Below, piece by piece: positions 57,517 to 64,000 of a DNA stretch of 64,000 nucleotides. A program made the translations under genes and the position numbers. This stretch comes from Bailinhaonella thermotolerans (lineage in GTDB: Bacteria; Actinomycetota; Actinomycetes; Streptosporangiales; Streptosporangiaceae). The notes under the pieces are model-generated. The model was not told the DNA's origin and made no database searches. It saw nothing but the letters and a program-made list of their open reading frames with translations. The stretch's first letter is position 1; every line of letters starts with the position of its first letter. The stretch spans positions 241 to 64,240 of the forward strand of contig NZ_QZEY01000024.1 in assembly GCF_003594875.1 (NCBI RefSeq), written 5' to 3'.

Positions 57517-58650
57517 ATGAACGTACGCCGGATGGCGCTGGTGACCGCTCTCGTCGGCGGCTCGTCCGTCCTGATCACGGTCGCCACGGCCGGCGGCGCG
57601 TACGCCCACGGCTCGATGCAGAACCCGCCCAGCCGTTCCTGGCTCTGCTACCAGGACAGGCCGGAGAGCCCCTCGCTGGCCGCGTGCAAGGCGGCCGTCG
57701 CCACCGGTGGCAAGCAGGCGCTCTACGACTGGCACGAGGTCAACATCGCGAACGCCGCGGGACGGCACCGTTCGATCATCCCGGACGGCAGGCTGTGCAG
57801 CGCGGGGCGGGACAAGTACAAGGGCCTGGACCTGGCGCGCGCCGACTGGCCGGTGACCCGGCTGCCCGCCTCGGGCCGGCACACCTTCACCTTCCGCGCG
57901 ACCGCCCCGCACAAGGGCTCGCTCGAGCTGTACGTCACGAAGGACGGCTACGACCCGGCCAAGCCGCTGAAGTGGTCGGACCTGGAGGCCGAGCCGTTCC
58001 ACGTCGCCACGGAGCCGCGGCTCGCCAACGGCGCGTACGTCATGGAGGCGACGCTGCCGAAGGGCAAGCGCGGGCGGCACCTGATCTACACGATCTGGCA
58101 GCGCAGCGACAGCCCGGAGGCGTTCTACGCCTGCTCGGACGTGCGGTTCGGCGAGGGCGGCTCCACCGGCCCGACGGCCCCGCCCGCCCCGACCCCGACC
58201 CCGGCCCCCTCCCCCAGCGGCCCCGGCGGCGGCGGGAACGGCGGTGGCCACGACCACGGCGGCGGCCACGGTGACCACGGCGGTGGCCACGGTGGTGGCG
58301 GGCACGGTGGTGGCGGGAACGGCGGCGGCCCGGGCGGGGGCAACGGCGGCAGCGGCGGCTCGACCGACGCGGCGGCGGTGCTGAGGAACATCACCGCCGG
58401 CGTGGGCGTCCAGCCGGCGAAGGCGCGCCGCGAGGGCCTGGTCACGGTGACGGCCGTCTGCGGCGGCTCCAAGGTCACCAAGGTCGTCTCCCCGGCCTTC
58501 GCCAAGCAGACGAACGCCGCCCCGGTCCCGACCACGGCGTGGTTCCCGCCGCTGATGGTGGGCGCCAAGACCCGGGCCGGCAGGTATCCGGTGACCGTCC
58601 ACTGCGCGAACGGAGGAGTGGCCCGCACCACACTCACCGTGACGGGCTGA
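57517..58650 (+). CDS. lytic polysaccharide monooxygenase (AA10) with His/Gly-rich linker
   Basis: This is a 377-residue copper monooxygenase. Signal peptidase cleavage after AYA (residue 30) exposes H31, and the second copper ligand is H132 in RATAPHKGSLELYVTKDGYD, giving the histidine brace; FYACSDVRF contributes the C-terminal core. AA10 enzymes oxidatively cut chitin or cellulose. A linker (about 214-283) is Pro/Thr-rich, then Gly-rich with six histidines (245, 247, 251, 254, 258, 263). An unclassified C-terminal domain of about 95 residues replaces the usual carbohydrate-binding module. Its VTVTAVCGGSKVTKVVSP and VTVHCANGGVARTTLTV strands look Ig-like. GAGGAG precedes the ATG. It ends before a strong terminator. 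Confidence 0.92.
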   Translation: MNVRRMALVTALVGGSSVLITVATAGGAYAHGSMQNPPSRSWLCYQDRPESPSLAACKAAVATGGKQALYDWHEVNIANAAGRHRSIIPDGRLCSAGRDKYKGLDLARADWPVTRLPASGRHTFTFRATAPHKGSLELYVTKDGYDPAKPLKWSDLEAEPFHVATEPRLANGAYVMEATLPKGKRGRHLIYTIWQRSDSPEAFYACSDVRFGEGGSTGPTAPPAPTPTPAPSPSGPGGGGNGGGHDHGGGHGDHGGGHGGGGHGGGGNGGGPGGGNGGSGGSTDAAAVLRNITAGVGVQPAKARREGLVTVTAVCGGSKVTKVVSPAFAKQTNAAPVPTTAWFPPLMVGAKTRAGRYPVTVHCANGGVARTTLTVTG

Positions 58651-58680
58651 GCCCGGCGCGGCGACGGGATCCGGTGACGA

Positions 58681-58722
58681 GAACGGCCCCGCGCCTCCTC
58701 CGGGGAGGGCGCGGGGCCGTTC
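58681..58722. terminator. strong bidirectional hairpin terminator
   Basis: GAACGGCCCCGCGCC (58681-58695) and GGCGCGGGGCCGTTC (58708-58722) form a perfect 15-bp stem with a 12-base loop between the LPMO and the convergent small membrane-protein gene. Confidence 0.8.
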
Positions 58723-58743
58723 CGCGTTCGTGGTCGTCCGTGG

Positions 58744-58911
58744 TCAGGGGTGGTGGGCGGCGCGCTTGACGAGGTGCACGGCGGGGACCGGGGCCGGGCC
58801 TGCCGGGGAGTCGTCCGACACCGTGCCGACGGCGATCGCCACCGCGACCAGCCCGGCCGCCATGATCCCGGCGATCGCCTTGAGGATCATCGCGCAGGTC
58901 CGCTTCCGCAT
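58744..58911 (-). CDS. small single-span membrane or secreted protein
   Basis: This is a 55-residue open frame with a basic N terminus (MRKRTCAM), one hydrophobic helix (ILKAIAGIMAAGLVAVAIAVGTV) and a short Pro/Ala/His tail. It is preceded by an AT-rich promoter-like region (TATAGT at 58980-58985 on this strand, with TTGGGG 18 bases upstream). A dedicated terminator follows it, both signs of a real transcript. The family is not recognised. A longer version from 58953 is possible. Confidence 0.5.
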   Translation of the reverse strand: MRKRTCAMILKAIAGIMAAGLVAVAIAVGTVSDDSPAGPAPVPAVHLVKRAAHHP

Positions 58912-59061
58912 GGTCTCGTGTGTGTTCCGTTCCGTCCGGGGCGGGCGGCGCACGTAAAGCCCCCACCCTCGCTTCGTACACTATAGACAATAAGTAGGTA
59001 AAGCCCCAAAACTAGATAAAACGCCATCACGAGCCCGGCGGCGCGCGACCCGGCGATCGAA

Positions 59062-59078
59062 TATGGTCGGTTCCGATC
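59062..59078 (+). promoter_or_regulatory. DeoR-box upstream of deoR-family gene
   Basis: TCGGTTCCGATC (59067-59078) overlaps a TATGGT -10 candidate (59062-59067), 23 bases before the regulator ATG. The same 12-mer with one change lies on the galT promoter, pointing to autoregulation and galT control. Confidence 0.6.
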
Positions 59079-59100
59079 ACCGATCGGGAGGACGCGGACC

Positions 59101-59898
59101 ATGAGCGACCACGACGCCGGCCGCCGCCCGGGATTCGCCGCCGAACGCCGCGAGCGCATCCTGCGCCTGCTGCGCGCGAACGGGTCGATGTCGCTGCGCG
59201 AGCTGGCGTCCGCCGTGCACGCGTCCGAGGTCACGGTGCGCCGCGACCTGCGCGCGCTGGCCGCCGACGGGCTCCTGGACCGCCGCCACGGCGGGGCGAT
59301 GCTGCCGGGCGGGCTCACCCGGGAGGCCCCCTACCGGGAGAAGACCGGGGTCGCCACGGCCGAGAAGGCGGCCATCGCCGAGTACGCCGCCGGGCTGGTC
59401 GAGGACGGCGACGCGATCGTCCTCGGCGGCGGCACGACCACGCACGAGCTGGCCCGCCGCCTCACCGGCCGCCGGGACCTCACGGTCGTGACGAACTCGC
59501 TCCTGGTCGCCGAGGCCCTGGCGGACGCCCCCGGCGCCGAGGTGGTGATGACCGGCGGCGCGCTGCGCGGCCCCATCCGCGCCCTCGTGGGCGGCGCGGC
59601 CGAGCGGTCCCTCGCCGGGACGCACGTCCGGCGGGCCTTCGTGTCGGGGAACGGCGTGAGCGCGGCCCGCGGCCTGTCCACGCCGAACATGGCGGTCGCG
59701 GGGGTGGACCGCGCGATGGCCGAGGCGGCGGCCGAGGTGATCGCGCTGGCCGACCACACCAAGGTCGGGGCCGACACCATGTTCCAGACCGTGCCGCCGG
59801 ATCGGGTGTCCCTGCTGGTCACCGACGCCGCCGCGCCCCCGGCGGAGCTCGCGGCCCTGCGCGCCGCCGGGGTGCGGGTCCACGTCGTGACCCCCTGA
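59101..59898 (+). CDS. DeoR/GlpR-family regulator of sugar metabolism
   Basis: This is a 265-residue DeoR protein. The N-terminal helix-turn-helix is AAERRERILRLLRANGSMSLRELASAVHASEVTVRRDLRALAADGLLDRRHGGAM, the standard DeoR signature. The C-terminal sugar-phosphate sensor contains AAGLVEDGDAIVLGGGTTTHELARRL, VVTNSLLVAEAL and ALADHTKVG. GGGAGG lies before the ATG. It is convergent with galT, and a shared 12-bp box on both promoters suggests it represses galactose metabolism and itself, with a sugar phosphate as inducer. Confidence 0.93.
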   Translation: MSDHDAGRRPGFAAERRERILRLLRANGSMSLRELASAVHASEVTVRRDLRALAADGLLDRRHGGAMLPGGLTREAPYREKTGVATAEKAAIAEYAAGLVEDGDAIVLGGGTTTHELARRLTGRRDLTVVTNSLLVAEALADAPGAEVVMTGGALRGPIRALVGGAAERSLAGTHVRRAFVSGNGVSAARGLSTPNMAVAGVDRAMAEAAAEVIALADHTKVGADTMFQTVPPDRVSLLVTDAAAPPAELAALRAAGVRVHVVTP

Positions 59899-59949
59899 CC
59901 CGGCCGTCCGCGCCCGGCGCCGCCTCGACCCGCCGCCGTCCCCGGCCGG

Positions 59950-60972
59950 TCAGGCGGAGCGCAACCGCTCGGCGGCCTCCTCGGGCAGGACGTCGTTGAT
60001 GAACGCGCCCGCGCCCGACTCCACCGAGGCCAGGTACTTCAGCTTGTCCTCGCTCCGCCGGACGGTGAAGACCTGGGCGTACATGTGGGCCGGGTCCGCC
60101 GGCGGGCTCTGGTGCCAGCAGGCCATGTACGCCGGGGGCCGCGCGAACAGCCGCTCGAACCGCCCGACCACGTCCGCGTAGAGGCCCATCAGGGTCGCCC
60201 GCTCCTCCTCCCCGAGGTCGGGCAGTCCCGCCACGCACCGCCGGGGCGCGATGTGCGCCTCGTACGGCCAGCGGGCGGCCTCCGGGACGTACGCCACGAA
60301 GTCCCCCGCGGTCGCGATCACGCGCGGCCCCTCGGCCTCGCGCGCGACGATCGCGCACATCAGGCACTCGCCGTGCGCCTCCCGGTGCCGCCGCAGGTTG
60401 TCACGGACGGCGGCGGCGACGGGCGGCACGAACGGGAACGCGTAGATCTGCCCGTGCGGGTGCTGGAGCGTCGCGCCGATGTCGAGCCCGCGGTTCTCGA
60501 AGACGAAGACGTACTCCACGCCGGGCAGCGCGGACAGCTCGGCGGTCCGGTCGGCCCAGGCGCGGCCGATCGTGGCCAGCCGCTCGGGGGGCAGGCTCGC
60601 CAGGGAGGTGTCGTGGTCGGCGCTGAAGCAGACCACCTCGCACCGGCCGCCGGCGGGCCCGCCGAGCGAGGGGAACCGGTTCTCGAAGCTCACGACGTGG
60701 TAGTCGGGGGCCGGGATCTCGGTGGCGTGCCCGGGGCGCGTCGGGCAGAGGGGGCAGTCCCCTGACGACGGCTGGAACGTCCGGTTCTGCCGCCGCGCGG
60801 CGATCATGATCTCCTGGCCGAGCAGCGGGTCCCACCGGCGCAGCGTGCCCGCCTCGAACGCGGGCAGGTCGCGCCCGTCCACGCCGTCCCTGACGTGCCC
60901 GGGACCGTCGTCGAAGTAGATGATCTCGCGCCCGTCCGCGAGCTTGCCCGATGTCCTGTACGCGGCCCGCAC
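59950..60972 (-). CDS. galT: galactose-1-phosphate uridylyltransferase
   Basis: This is a Leloir-pathway GalT of about 340 residues that swaps galactose-1-phosphate with UDP-glucose. The active-site HPHGQ motif (LQHPHGQIYAFP) carries the uridylylated histidine. Zinc ligands are in CPLCPT and CLMC, and ENRFPSLGG and GEVVCFS-like (CEVVCFSADHD) segments are present. The GTG at 60972 has GAAGG upstream and matches the usual N terminus; a GTG at 61005 would add 11 residues. No galK or galE is adjacent. Its promoter carries the same box as the DeoR gene. Confidence 0.93.
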   Translation of the reverse strand: MRAAYRTSGKLADGREIIYFDDGPGHVRDGVDGRDLPAFEAGTLRRWDPLLGQEIMIAARRQNRTFQPSSGDCPLCPTRPGHATEIPAPDYHVVSFENRFPSLGGPAGGRCEVVCFSADHDTSLASLPPERLATIGRAWADRTAELSALPGVEYVFVFENRGLDIGATLQHPHGQIYAFPFVPPVAAAVRDNLRRHREAHGECLMCAIVAREAEGPRVIATAGDFVAYVPEAARWPYEAHIAPRRCVAGLPDLGEEERATLMGLYADVVGRFERLFARPPAYMACWHQSPPADPAHMYAQVFTVRRSEDKLKYLASVESGAGAFINDVLPEEAAERLRSA

Positions 60973-61011
60973 GCCCGTCCGCCCTTCACCGTCCGACTGT
61001 CGCACCCATTA

Positions 61012-61023
61012 GATCAGAACCGA
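61012..61023 (-). promoter_or_regulatory. DeoR-box on the galT promoter
   Basis: On the minus strand TCGGTTCTGATC matches the box before the DeoR gene at 11 of 12 positions and runs into TCTAAT, a -10 candidate. CCGATCGATTTCGG adjoins it. Confidence 0.6.
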
Positions 61024-61140
61024 TCGATTTCGGTCCACATCGATCAGGCCGCGCCCCGGGCCTTGCCAGGCCCGGCGAGGGCGGGGATGGTCGGCTGAGC
61101 GGCCGGGCTCCGGCCGCGCACCCGTCCCCCGGGAGGTCTG

Positions 61141-61215
61141 ATGTCGAAGAAGACCAGCAAGCGGCGGCAGCGGAAGAAGCGCAAGGCCAACCACGGCAAG
61201 CGGCCCAACGGGTAG
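61141..61215 (+). CDS. 50S ribosomal protein bL37
   Basis: This is a 24-codon gene, easily missed by gene finders. The product begins MSKKTSKRRQRKKRK and ends ANHGKRPNG. Apart from the final residue, the C terminus matches actinobacterial bL37 (ANHGKRPNA in the mycobacterial ribosome), and the lysine/arginine-rich body is as expected. GGGAGG ends four bases before the ATG. It stands alone between divergent galT and convergent rho. It is a structural protein of the large subunit found only in actinobacteria. Confidence 0.88.
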   Translation: MSKKTSKRRQRKKRKANHGKRPNG

Positions 61216-61251
61216 CGGCCCGGCGGGTGGCCGCGGCCCCGGCGGCGGCGT

Positions 61252-61289
61252 GGCCTCACACAGGCCGGCGCGGCCTCACAGGCCGGCGC
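61252..61289. repeat. 2 x 18-20-bp tandem repeat containing the rho stop
   Basis: GGCCTCACACAGGCCGGCGC (61252-61271) is followed by the same unit lacking CA (61272-61289). The second copy holds the rho stop codon and last codons; the first is a duplicate placed downstream of the gene. Each unit also contains GGCC-GGCC inverted arms. Confidence 0.85.
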
Positions 61290-62562
61290 GGGCCTTCAGC
61301 AGGAACTCGGCGTTCGAGCCGGTCTCCTTCATGCCCGCGAGCAGGCGCTCCATGGCCTGCTGGGGGTCGAGCGGGCTGAGCGCGCGGCGCAGGCCCCACA
61401 CGATGGAGAGTTCCTCCTGGGTGAGCAGGAGCTCTTCGCGGCGGGTGCCGGAGGCGGTCACGTCCACGGCGGGGAAGACGCGCTTGTCGGCCAGGGCGCG
61501 GTTGAGCAGCAGCTCCATGTTGCCGGTGCCCTTCAGCTCCTCGAAGATCACCTCGTCCATCCGGGAGCCGGTCTCGACGAGGGCGGTCGCGAGGATGGTC
61601 AGCGAGCCCGCCTCCTCGGTGTTGCGCGCGGCCCCGAGCAGGGCCTTGGGCGGGTGCAGCGCGGTGGAGTCGAGGCCGCCGGACATGATGCGGCCGTTGC
61701 CCTTGGTGGAGTTGTTGTAGGCGCGGGCGAGCCGGGTGAGGGAGTCCAGGAGCACGACCACGTCGTGTCCCTGCTCGACCAGCCGCTTGGCCCGCTCGAT
61801 CGCCAGCTCGGCGACCGCGGTGTGCTCCTCGGGTCGGTGGTCGAACGTGGAGTGGATCACCTCGCCGCGCACCGCCCGGCTGATCTCGGTGACCTCCTCG
61901 GGCCGCTCGTCCACGAGCAGCACCATCAGGTGGGCGTCCGGGTGGTTGGCGGCCACGGCGGCGGCGATGGCCTGCAGGACCATGGTCTTGCCGGCCTTGG
62001 GCGGAGCCACGATCAGCCCGCGCTGCCCCTTGCCGATCGGCGCGACCAGGTCGATGATCCGGCCGGCGAGGTCGCCGGGGCCGGTCTCCAGCCGCAGCGG
62101 CCGGTTCGGGTAGAGCGCCGTGAGCCGCGCGAACTCCGGCCGGGCGCGGGCGTCCTCGGGGGCGAGCCCGTTGACGGTGTCCACGCGGGCGAGCCGGTTC
62201 TTGCCGCGCTCCGCGCGCGCCGCCCCCGCGACCACGTCGCCGCGGCGCAGGCCGTACCGGTCGATGTCGCGCTGGCCGACGAGCACGTCGTCGGAGCCGG
62301 GCTTGTAGCCCGAGACGCGGAGGAACGCGCTGCCGCCGCGCACGTCCAGCAGCCCGGTCACGGGCGTGGCGGGCGCCTCGTCGGCGTTCTCGCGCTGGCG
62401 GGGTACGGCGTGCGCCCGGTTCGTCCGCGCGGTGGTCCGGGCGGATCCCCCGGTGGAGGCGGCGCGGGCGGAAGCGCGGGTCCTGGCGGGCCTGGTGGAG
62501 CCCGAGGAGGTGCTGGAACCGGTGGAACCGGAGATGGTGGAAGTGGATTCGGTGATCGTCAT
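61276..62562 (-). CDS. rho: transcription termination factor Rho, short form
   Basis: This is a 428-residue Rho. A Ser/Thr/Arg-rich leader of about 60 residues replaces the long N-terminal Rho_N and basic insertion seen in the usual actinobacterial Rho of over 600 residues. Then come an RNA-binding OB-fold (GLLDVRGGSAFLRVSGYKPG...DVLVGQRDI), Walker A APPKAGKT (186-193), Walker B VVVLLD (D273) and the Q- and R-loop segments with NTEEAGSLTI and ALVETGSRMDEVIFEELKG. Rho is a hexameric RNA helicase that stops transcription. The gene is not beside thrB/rpmE, the common place of the main rho, so this may be a second copy. AAAGG precedes the ATG at 62562. A long leader lies upstream. Confidence 0.92.
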   Translation of the reverse strand: MTITESTSTISGSTGSSTSSGSTRPARTRASARAASTGGSARTTARTNRAHAVPRQRENADEAPATPVTGLLDVRGGSAFLRVSGYKPGSDDVLVGQRDIDRYGLRRGDVVAGAARAERGKNRLARVDTVNGLAPEDARARPEFARLTALYPNRPLRLETGPGDLAGRIIDLVAPIGKGQRGLIVAPPKAGKTMVLQAIAAAVAANHPDAHLMVLLVDERPEEVTEISRAVRGEVIHSTFDHRPEEHTAVAELAIERAKRLVEQGHDVVVLLDSLTRLARAYNNSTKGNGRIMSGGLDSTALHPPKALLGAARNTEEAGSLTILATALVETGSRMDEVIFEELKGTGNMELLLNRALADKRVFPAVDVTASGTRREELLLTQEELSIVWGLRRALSPLDPQQAMERLLAGMKETGSNAEFLLKARAGL

Positions 62563-62962
62563 GTGATGGCCTTTCGCCGGGTGGATGCCGCGGTCCGCGG
62601 GGCCGGGCTCGGGAGCCGGGCGGGCGTCCGGGGCACGGCGGGCGCCGGACGGGCGGGACGCCGTACCGCTGCCCGTGACCTGGGCTGATCGCCGAGGCGG
62701 GGCGGGACGCCGGAGGCGGGACGGTCGCGGGGCCCGGAGGTCTCGTCCCCGATGAGAACCGCGTGGATCGCGGAGGGGCGGTGGCCGGGCGGGCGACGGT
62801 GTGCCGCGCTGCGGAGGTGATGCGGCGGAACTGGGTGATGCGGATGAAGCGAGAGCGGCCAGAGAGGCATGGGCGTCCAAGGCCCGGAATGCCAGCCACT
62901 ATCACCATAGCAGATGGGTAATTCTCCCGGAAGGGACCGCCCTCCGGTGTTCTGATGGCGTC
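62563..62962 (-). other. rho/GH16 divergent region without a convincing gene
   Basis: These 400 bases hold no supported gene. On the rho strand an open frame continues upstream to 62880, but it is arginine/proline-rich with no ribosome site. A TATGGT or GATAGT -10 candidate lies near 62900-62915 in a small AT-rich patch, so rho may have a leader of about 340 bases. Long leaders are common for autoregulated rho genes. The GC-rich part shows many short inverted repeats of doubtful meaning. Confidence 0.4.
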
Positions 62963-63883
62963 ATGCGGAACCGGCGGGCGTTCGGGATGCTGGCGGTGAT
63001 CGTCCTCCTGGGCCAGGCGGCCGTGAACTGCGGCTCCCCGGCCCCGATGACGGCGGGCGCGACCCCGCACGGCTCCCCGTGCGCCACCGCCCCGCCGCAC
63101 CCCTCCCCGAGCGTCCCGAGCGTCCCGGGCACACCCGGCACACCGGATACGCCGGGCACGCCGGGCACGCCGGGCACGCCGGGAGCGTCCGGGACTCCCC
63201 CGGCGAGCGGGCCGGCCCCGGGGCCCACGGGCGAGCCGGAGGGGACCGGCCGGTGGGGGCGGCCGGTGGTCGAGGACGGGTTCGAGCGGCTCGACCGGCG
63301 CGTCTGGGGCGTGTACGACGACCCCGGCGGGGAGTACCCCCGCGTGCCCGAGGCCGTGCGCGTGAGCGACGGGGCGCTGCGCCTTTCCGGCGGCTTCTAC
63401 GGCGGGGCCGACATGTCGGGCGGCGTGGGGATGGAGCACGCCCAGAAGTACGGCCGCTGGGTGGTGCGGCTGCGCGTGGACCGCGGGGCGGGATACTCCG
63501 CGGTGGCGCTGCTGTGGCCGGAGGACGAGCGGGAGCCGCACGAGGAGGTGGACTTCGTCGAGACCGCCGACCCGCGGCGGCAGGTCGTCCCGCAGTTCAT
63601 CCACCGGGGCGGGGGCCGCGCCGACAACCGGATGCGCGCCGACTTCACCACGTGGCGGGTGGTCGCGGTGGACTGGCTGCCGGACCGGATGACGTTCTGG
63701 CTGGACGGGCGCGTGGTCTGGGACTACCGGGGCGAGCTGATCCCGCGCAACGGGCCGATGTCGCTGGCGCTCCAGCTCGACAAGGTCTGCGACCGGTGGG
63801 CCCCGTGCCGCGACGAGCACACGCCCCCGTTCGTCACGATGCACGTGGATTGGGTGAAGGTGTACCGCGCGCCACGCGGGTAA
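62963..63883 (+). CDS. exported glycoside hydrolase family 16-like protein
   Basis: This is a 306-residue protein with an N-terminal signal segment (GMLAVIVLLGQAAVNCGSP; the cysteine could be lipidated but the lipobox is weak). A Pro/Gly/Thr linker with repeated PGT units (residues 55-75) and a GH16/concanavalin-type beta-sandwich follow. The GH16 active-site pattern ExDxxE is present as E195-V-D197-F-V-E200 after WPEDEREPHE. GYSAVALLWPED and TWRVVAVDWLPDRMTFWLDGR are typical strands. GH16 members cut beta-1,3- or mixed-link glucans and galactans. The ribosome site is weak. It is divergent from rho and near the LPMO, hinting at a polysaccharide-use neighbourhood. Confidence 0.87.
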   Translation: MRNRRAFGMLAVIVLLGQAAVNCGSPAPMTAGATPHGSPCATAPPHPSPSVPSVPGTPGTPDTPGTPGTPGTPGASGTPPASGPAPGPTGEPEGTGRWGRPVVEDGFERLDRRVWGVYDDPGGEYPRVPEAVRVSDGALRLSGGFYGGADMSGGVGMEHAQKYGRWVVRLRVDRGAGYSAVALLWPEDEREPHEEVDFVETADPRRQVVPQFIHRGGGRADNRMRADFTTWRVVAVDWLPDRMTFWLDGRVVWDYRGELIPRNGPMSLALQLDKVCDRWAPCRDEHTPPFVTMHVDWVKVYRAPRG

Positions 63884-63892
63884 CTGGCTTCT

Positions 63893-63925
63893 GATGAAAT
63901 AACCCCCAAACGCTTCTATTTCATC
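63893..63925. promoter_or_regulatory. long inverted repeat before the last gene
   Basis: GATGAAATA (63893-63901) and TATTTCATC (63917-63925) are perfect 9-bp arms 15 bases apart, strikingly AT-rich for this genome. They begin nine bases past the GH16 stop and end 18 bases before the next start. They may be an operator for that gene or a terminator for GH16. Confidence 0.55.
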
Positions 63926-63943
63926 CCAATCGGGGGCACAGCC

Positions 63944-64000
63944 TTGTCCGACGCCGCGCCGGCGACCCTTGACGCTCCGCTCTCCAAGAGTCCCCTGTGG
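63944..64000 (+). CDS. 5' end of a gene running off the window, possibly an MFS transporter
   Basis: From a TTG at 63944, 19 codons read LSDAAPATLDAPLSKSPLW to the window end without a stop. The SPLW ending before a presumed first helix is like the N termini of some MFS exporters, but too little is visible to name a product. A purine-rich CGGGGGCA lies eight bases upstream. Confidence 0.35.
   Translation, partial: MSDAAPATLDAPLSKSPLW

Noticed and set aside
62563-62880. An extended N terminus for Rho or a separate gene upstream
   Set aside because: The in-frame extension is Arg/Pro-rich low-complexity sequence with no ribosome site, while AAAGG supports the start at 62562.
1-64000. tRNA, rRNA, insertion sequences, prophage or att sites
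   Set aside because: Reading the intergenic regions gave no cloverleaf with a conserved T-loop, no transposase or integrase frame and no flanking direct repeats; a tRNAscan or Infernal search would settle the RNA question.

Overview
The window is very GC-rich, with gene-end overlaps of GTGA/ATGA, many GTG starts, several leaderless-looking promoters and an iron box of the DtxR/IdeR type. This points to a high-GC actinomycete. The abundance of F420-type luciferase-like oxidoreductases and the bL37 ribosomal miniprotein fit an actinomycete of the Streptosporangiales kind, but the exact genus is inference. No tRNA, rRNA, insertion sequence, phage gene or CRISPR array was seen.

Layout. (1) About 0.4-16.6 kb is a catabolic island. 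It holds four luciferase-like monooxygenases/F420 oxidoreductases, an SDR with an unusual FxxxK motif, a CaiB-type CoA transferase, a zinc alcohol dehydrogenase, an alpha/beta hydrolase and a complete Liv-type ABC importer in which LivH, LivM and LivF are one polypeptide. Five copies of a 16-bp near-palindrome (consensus CCAAGCGATYGCTNGG) sit on the promoters of most of these genes, which indicates one shared regulon. An IdeR-boxed siderophore-binding lipoprotein and a glycosyltransferase/polysaccharide-deacetylase pair are interspersed. (2) 16.7-20.6 kb: a PASTA-type Ser/Thr kinase, a DUF3037/HipA-like kinase pair and a GNAT protein. (3) 20.8-26.3 kb: a secreted tripeptidyl-aminopeptidase-like hydrolase and the conserved dxr-rseP-ispG operon (MEP isoprenoid pathway plus a site-2 protease). 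(4) 26.5-32.1 kb: two paralogous secreted serine proteases flanking an RlmA-type 23S rRNA methyltransferase, then a beta-propeller-like membrane protein with an MFS transporter.

(5) 32.2-40.9 kb: an aldehyde dehydrogenase, a TetR regulator, a PucR regulator divergent from gabT, and a binding-protein/two-permease ABC importer without its ATPase. (6) 41-51 kb: a polyamine-type binding lipoprotein, an orphan E1/ThiF-like protein behind a perfect 17-bp palindrome, mmsA with a class III aminotransferase, an M20 peptidase coupled to a double-length Lrp/AsnC regulator, and a divergent MHS-family symporter. Together these look like omega-amino-acid/beta-amino-acid degradation modules. (7) 51-57.3 kb: a YciI protein, a second PucR regulator, a TetR/DHA2 efflux pair and an IclR/BASS transporter pair. 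(8) 57.5-64 kb: a lytic polysaccharide monooxygenase with a His/Gly-rich linker, a DeoR regulator convergent with galT (both promoters carry the same 12-bp box), the 24-residue ribosomal protein bL37, a short Rho factor, a GH16 hydrolase and the first codons of a further gene.

A genome-style trait runs through the window: short perfect tandem repeats lie at the 3' ends of genes. Several of them duplicate the stop codon itself or abut it (adh, one LLM gene, mmsA, rho, yciI). Convergent gene pairs are mostly separated by strong U-less hairpins.
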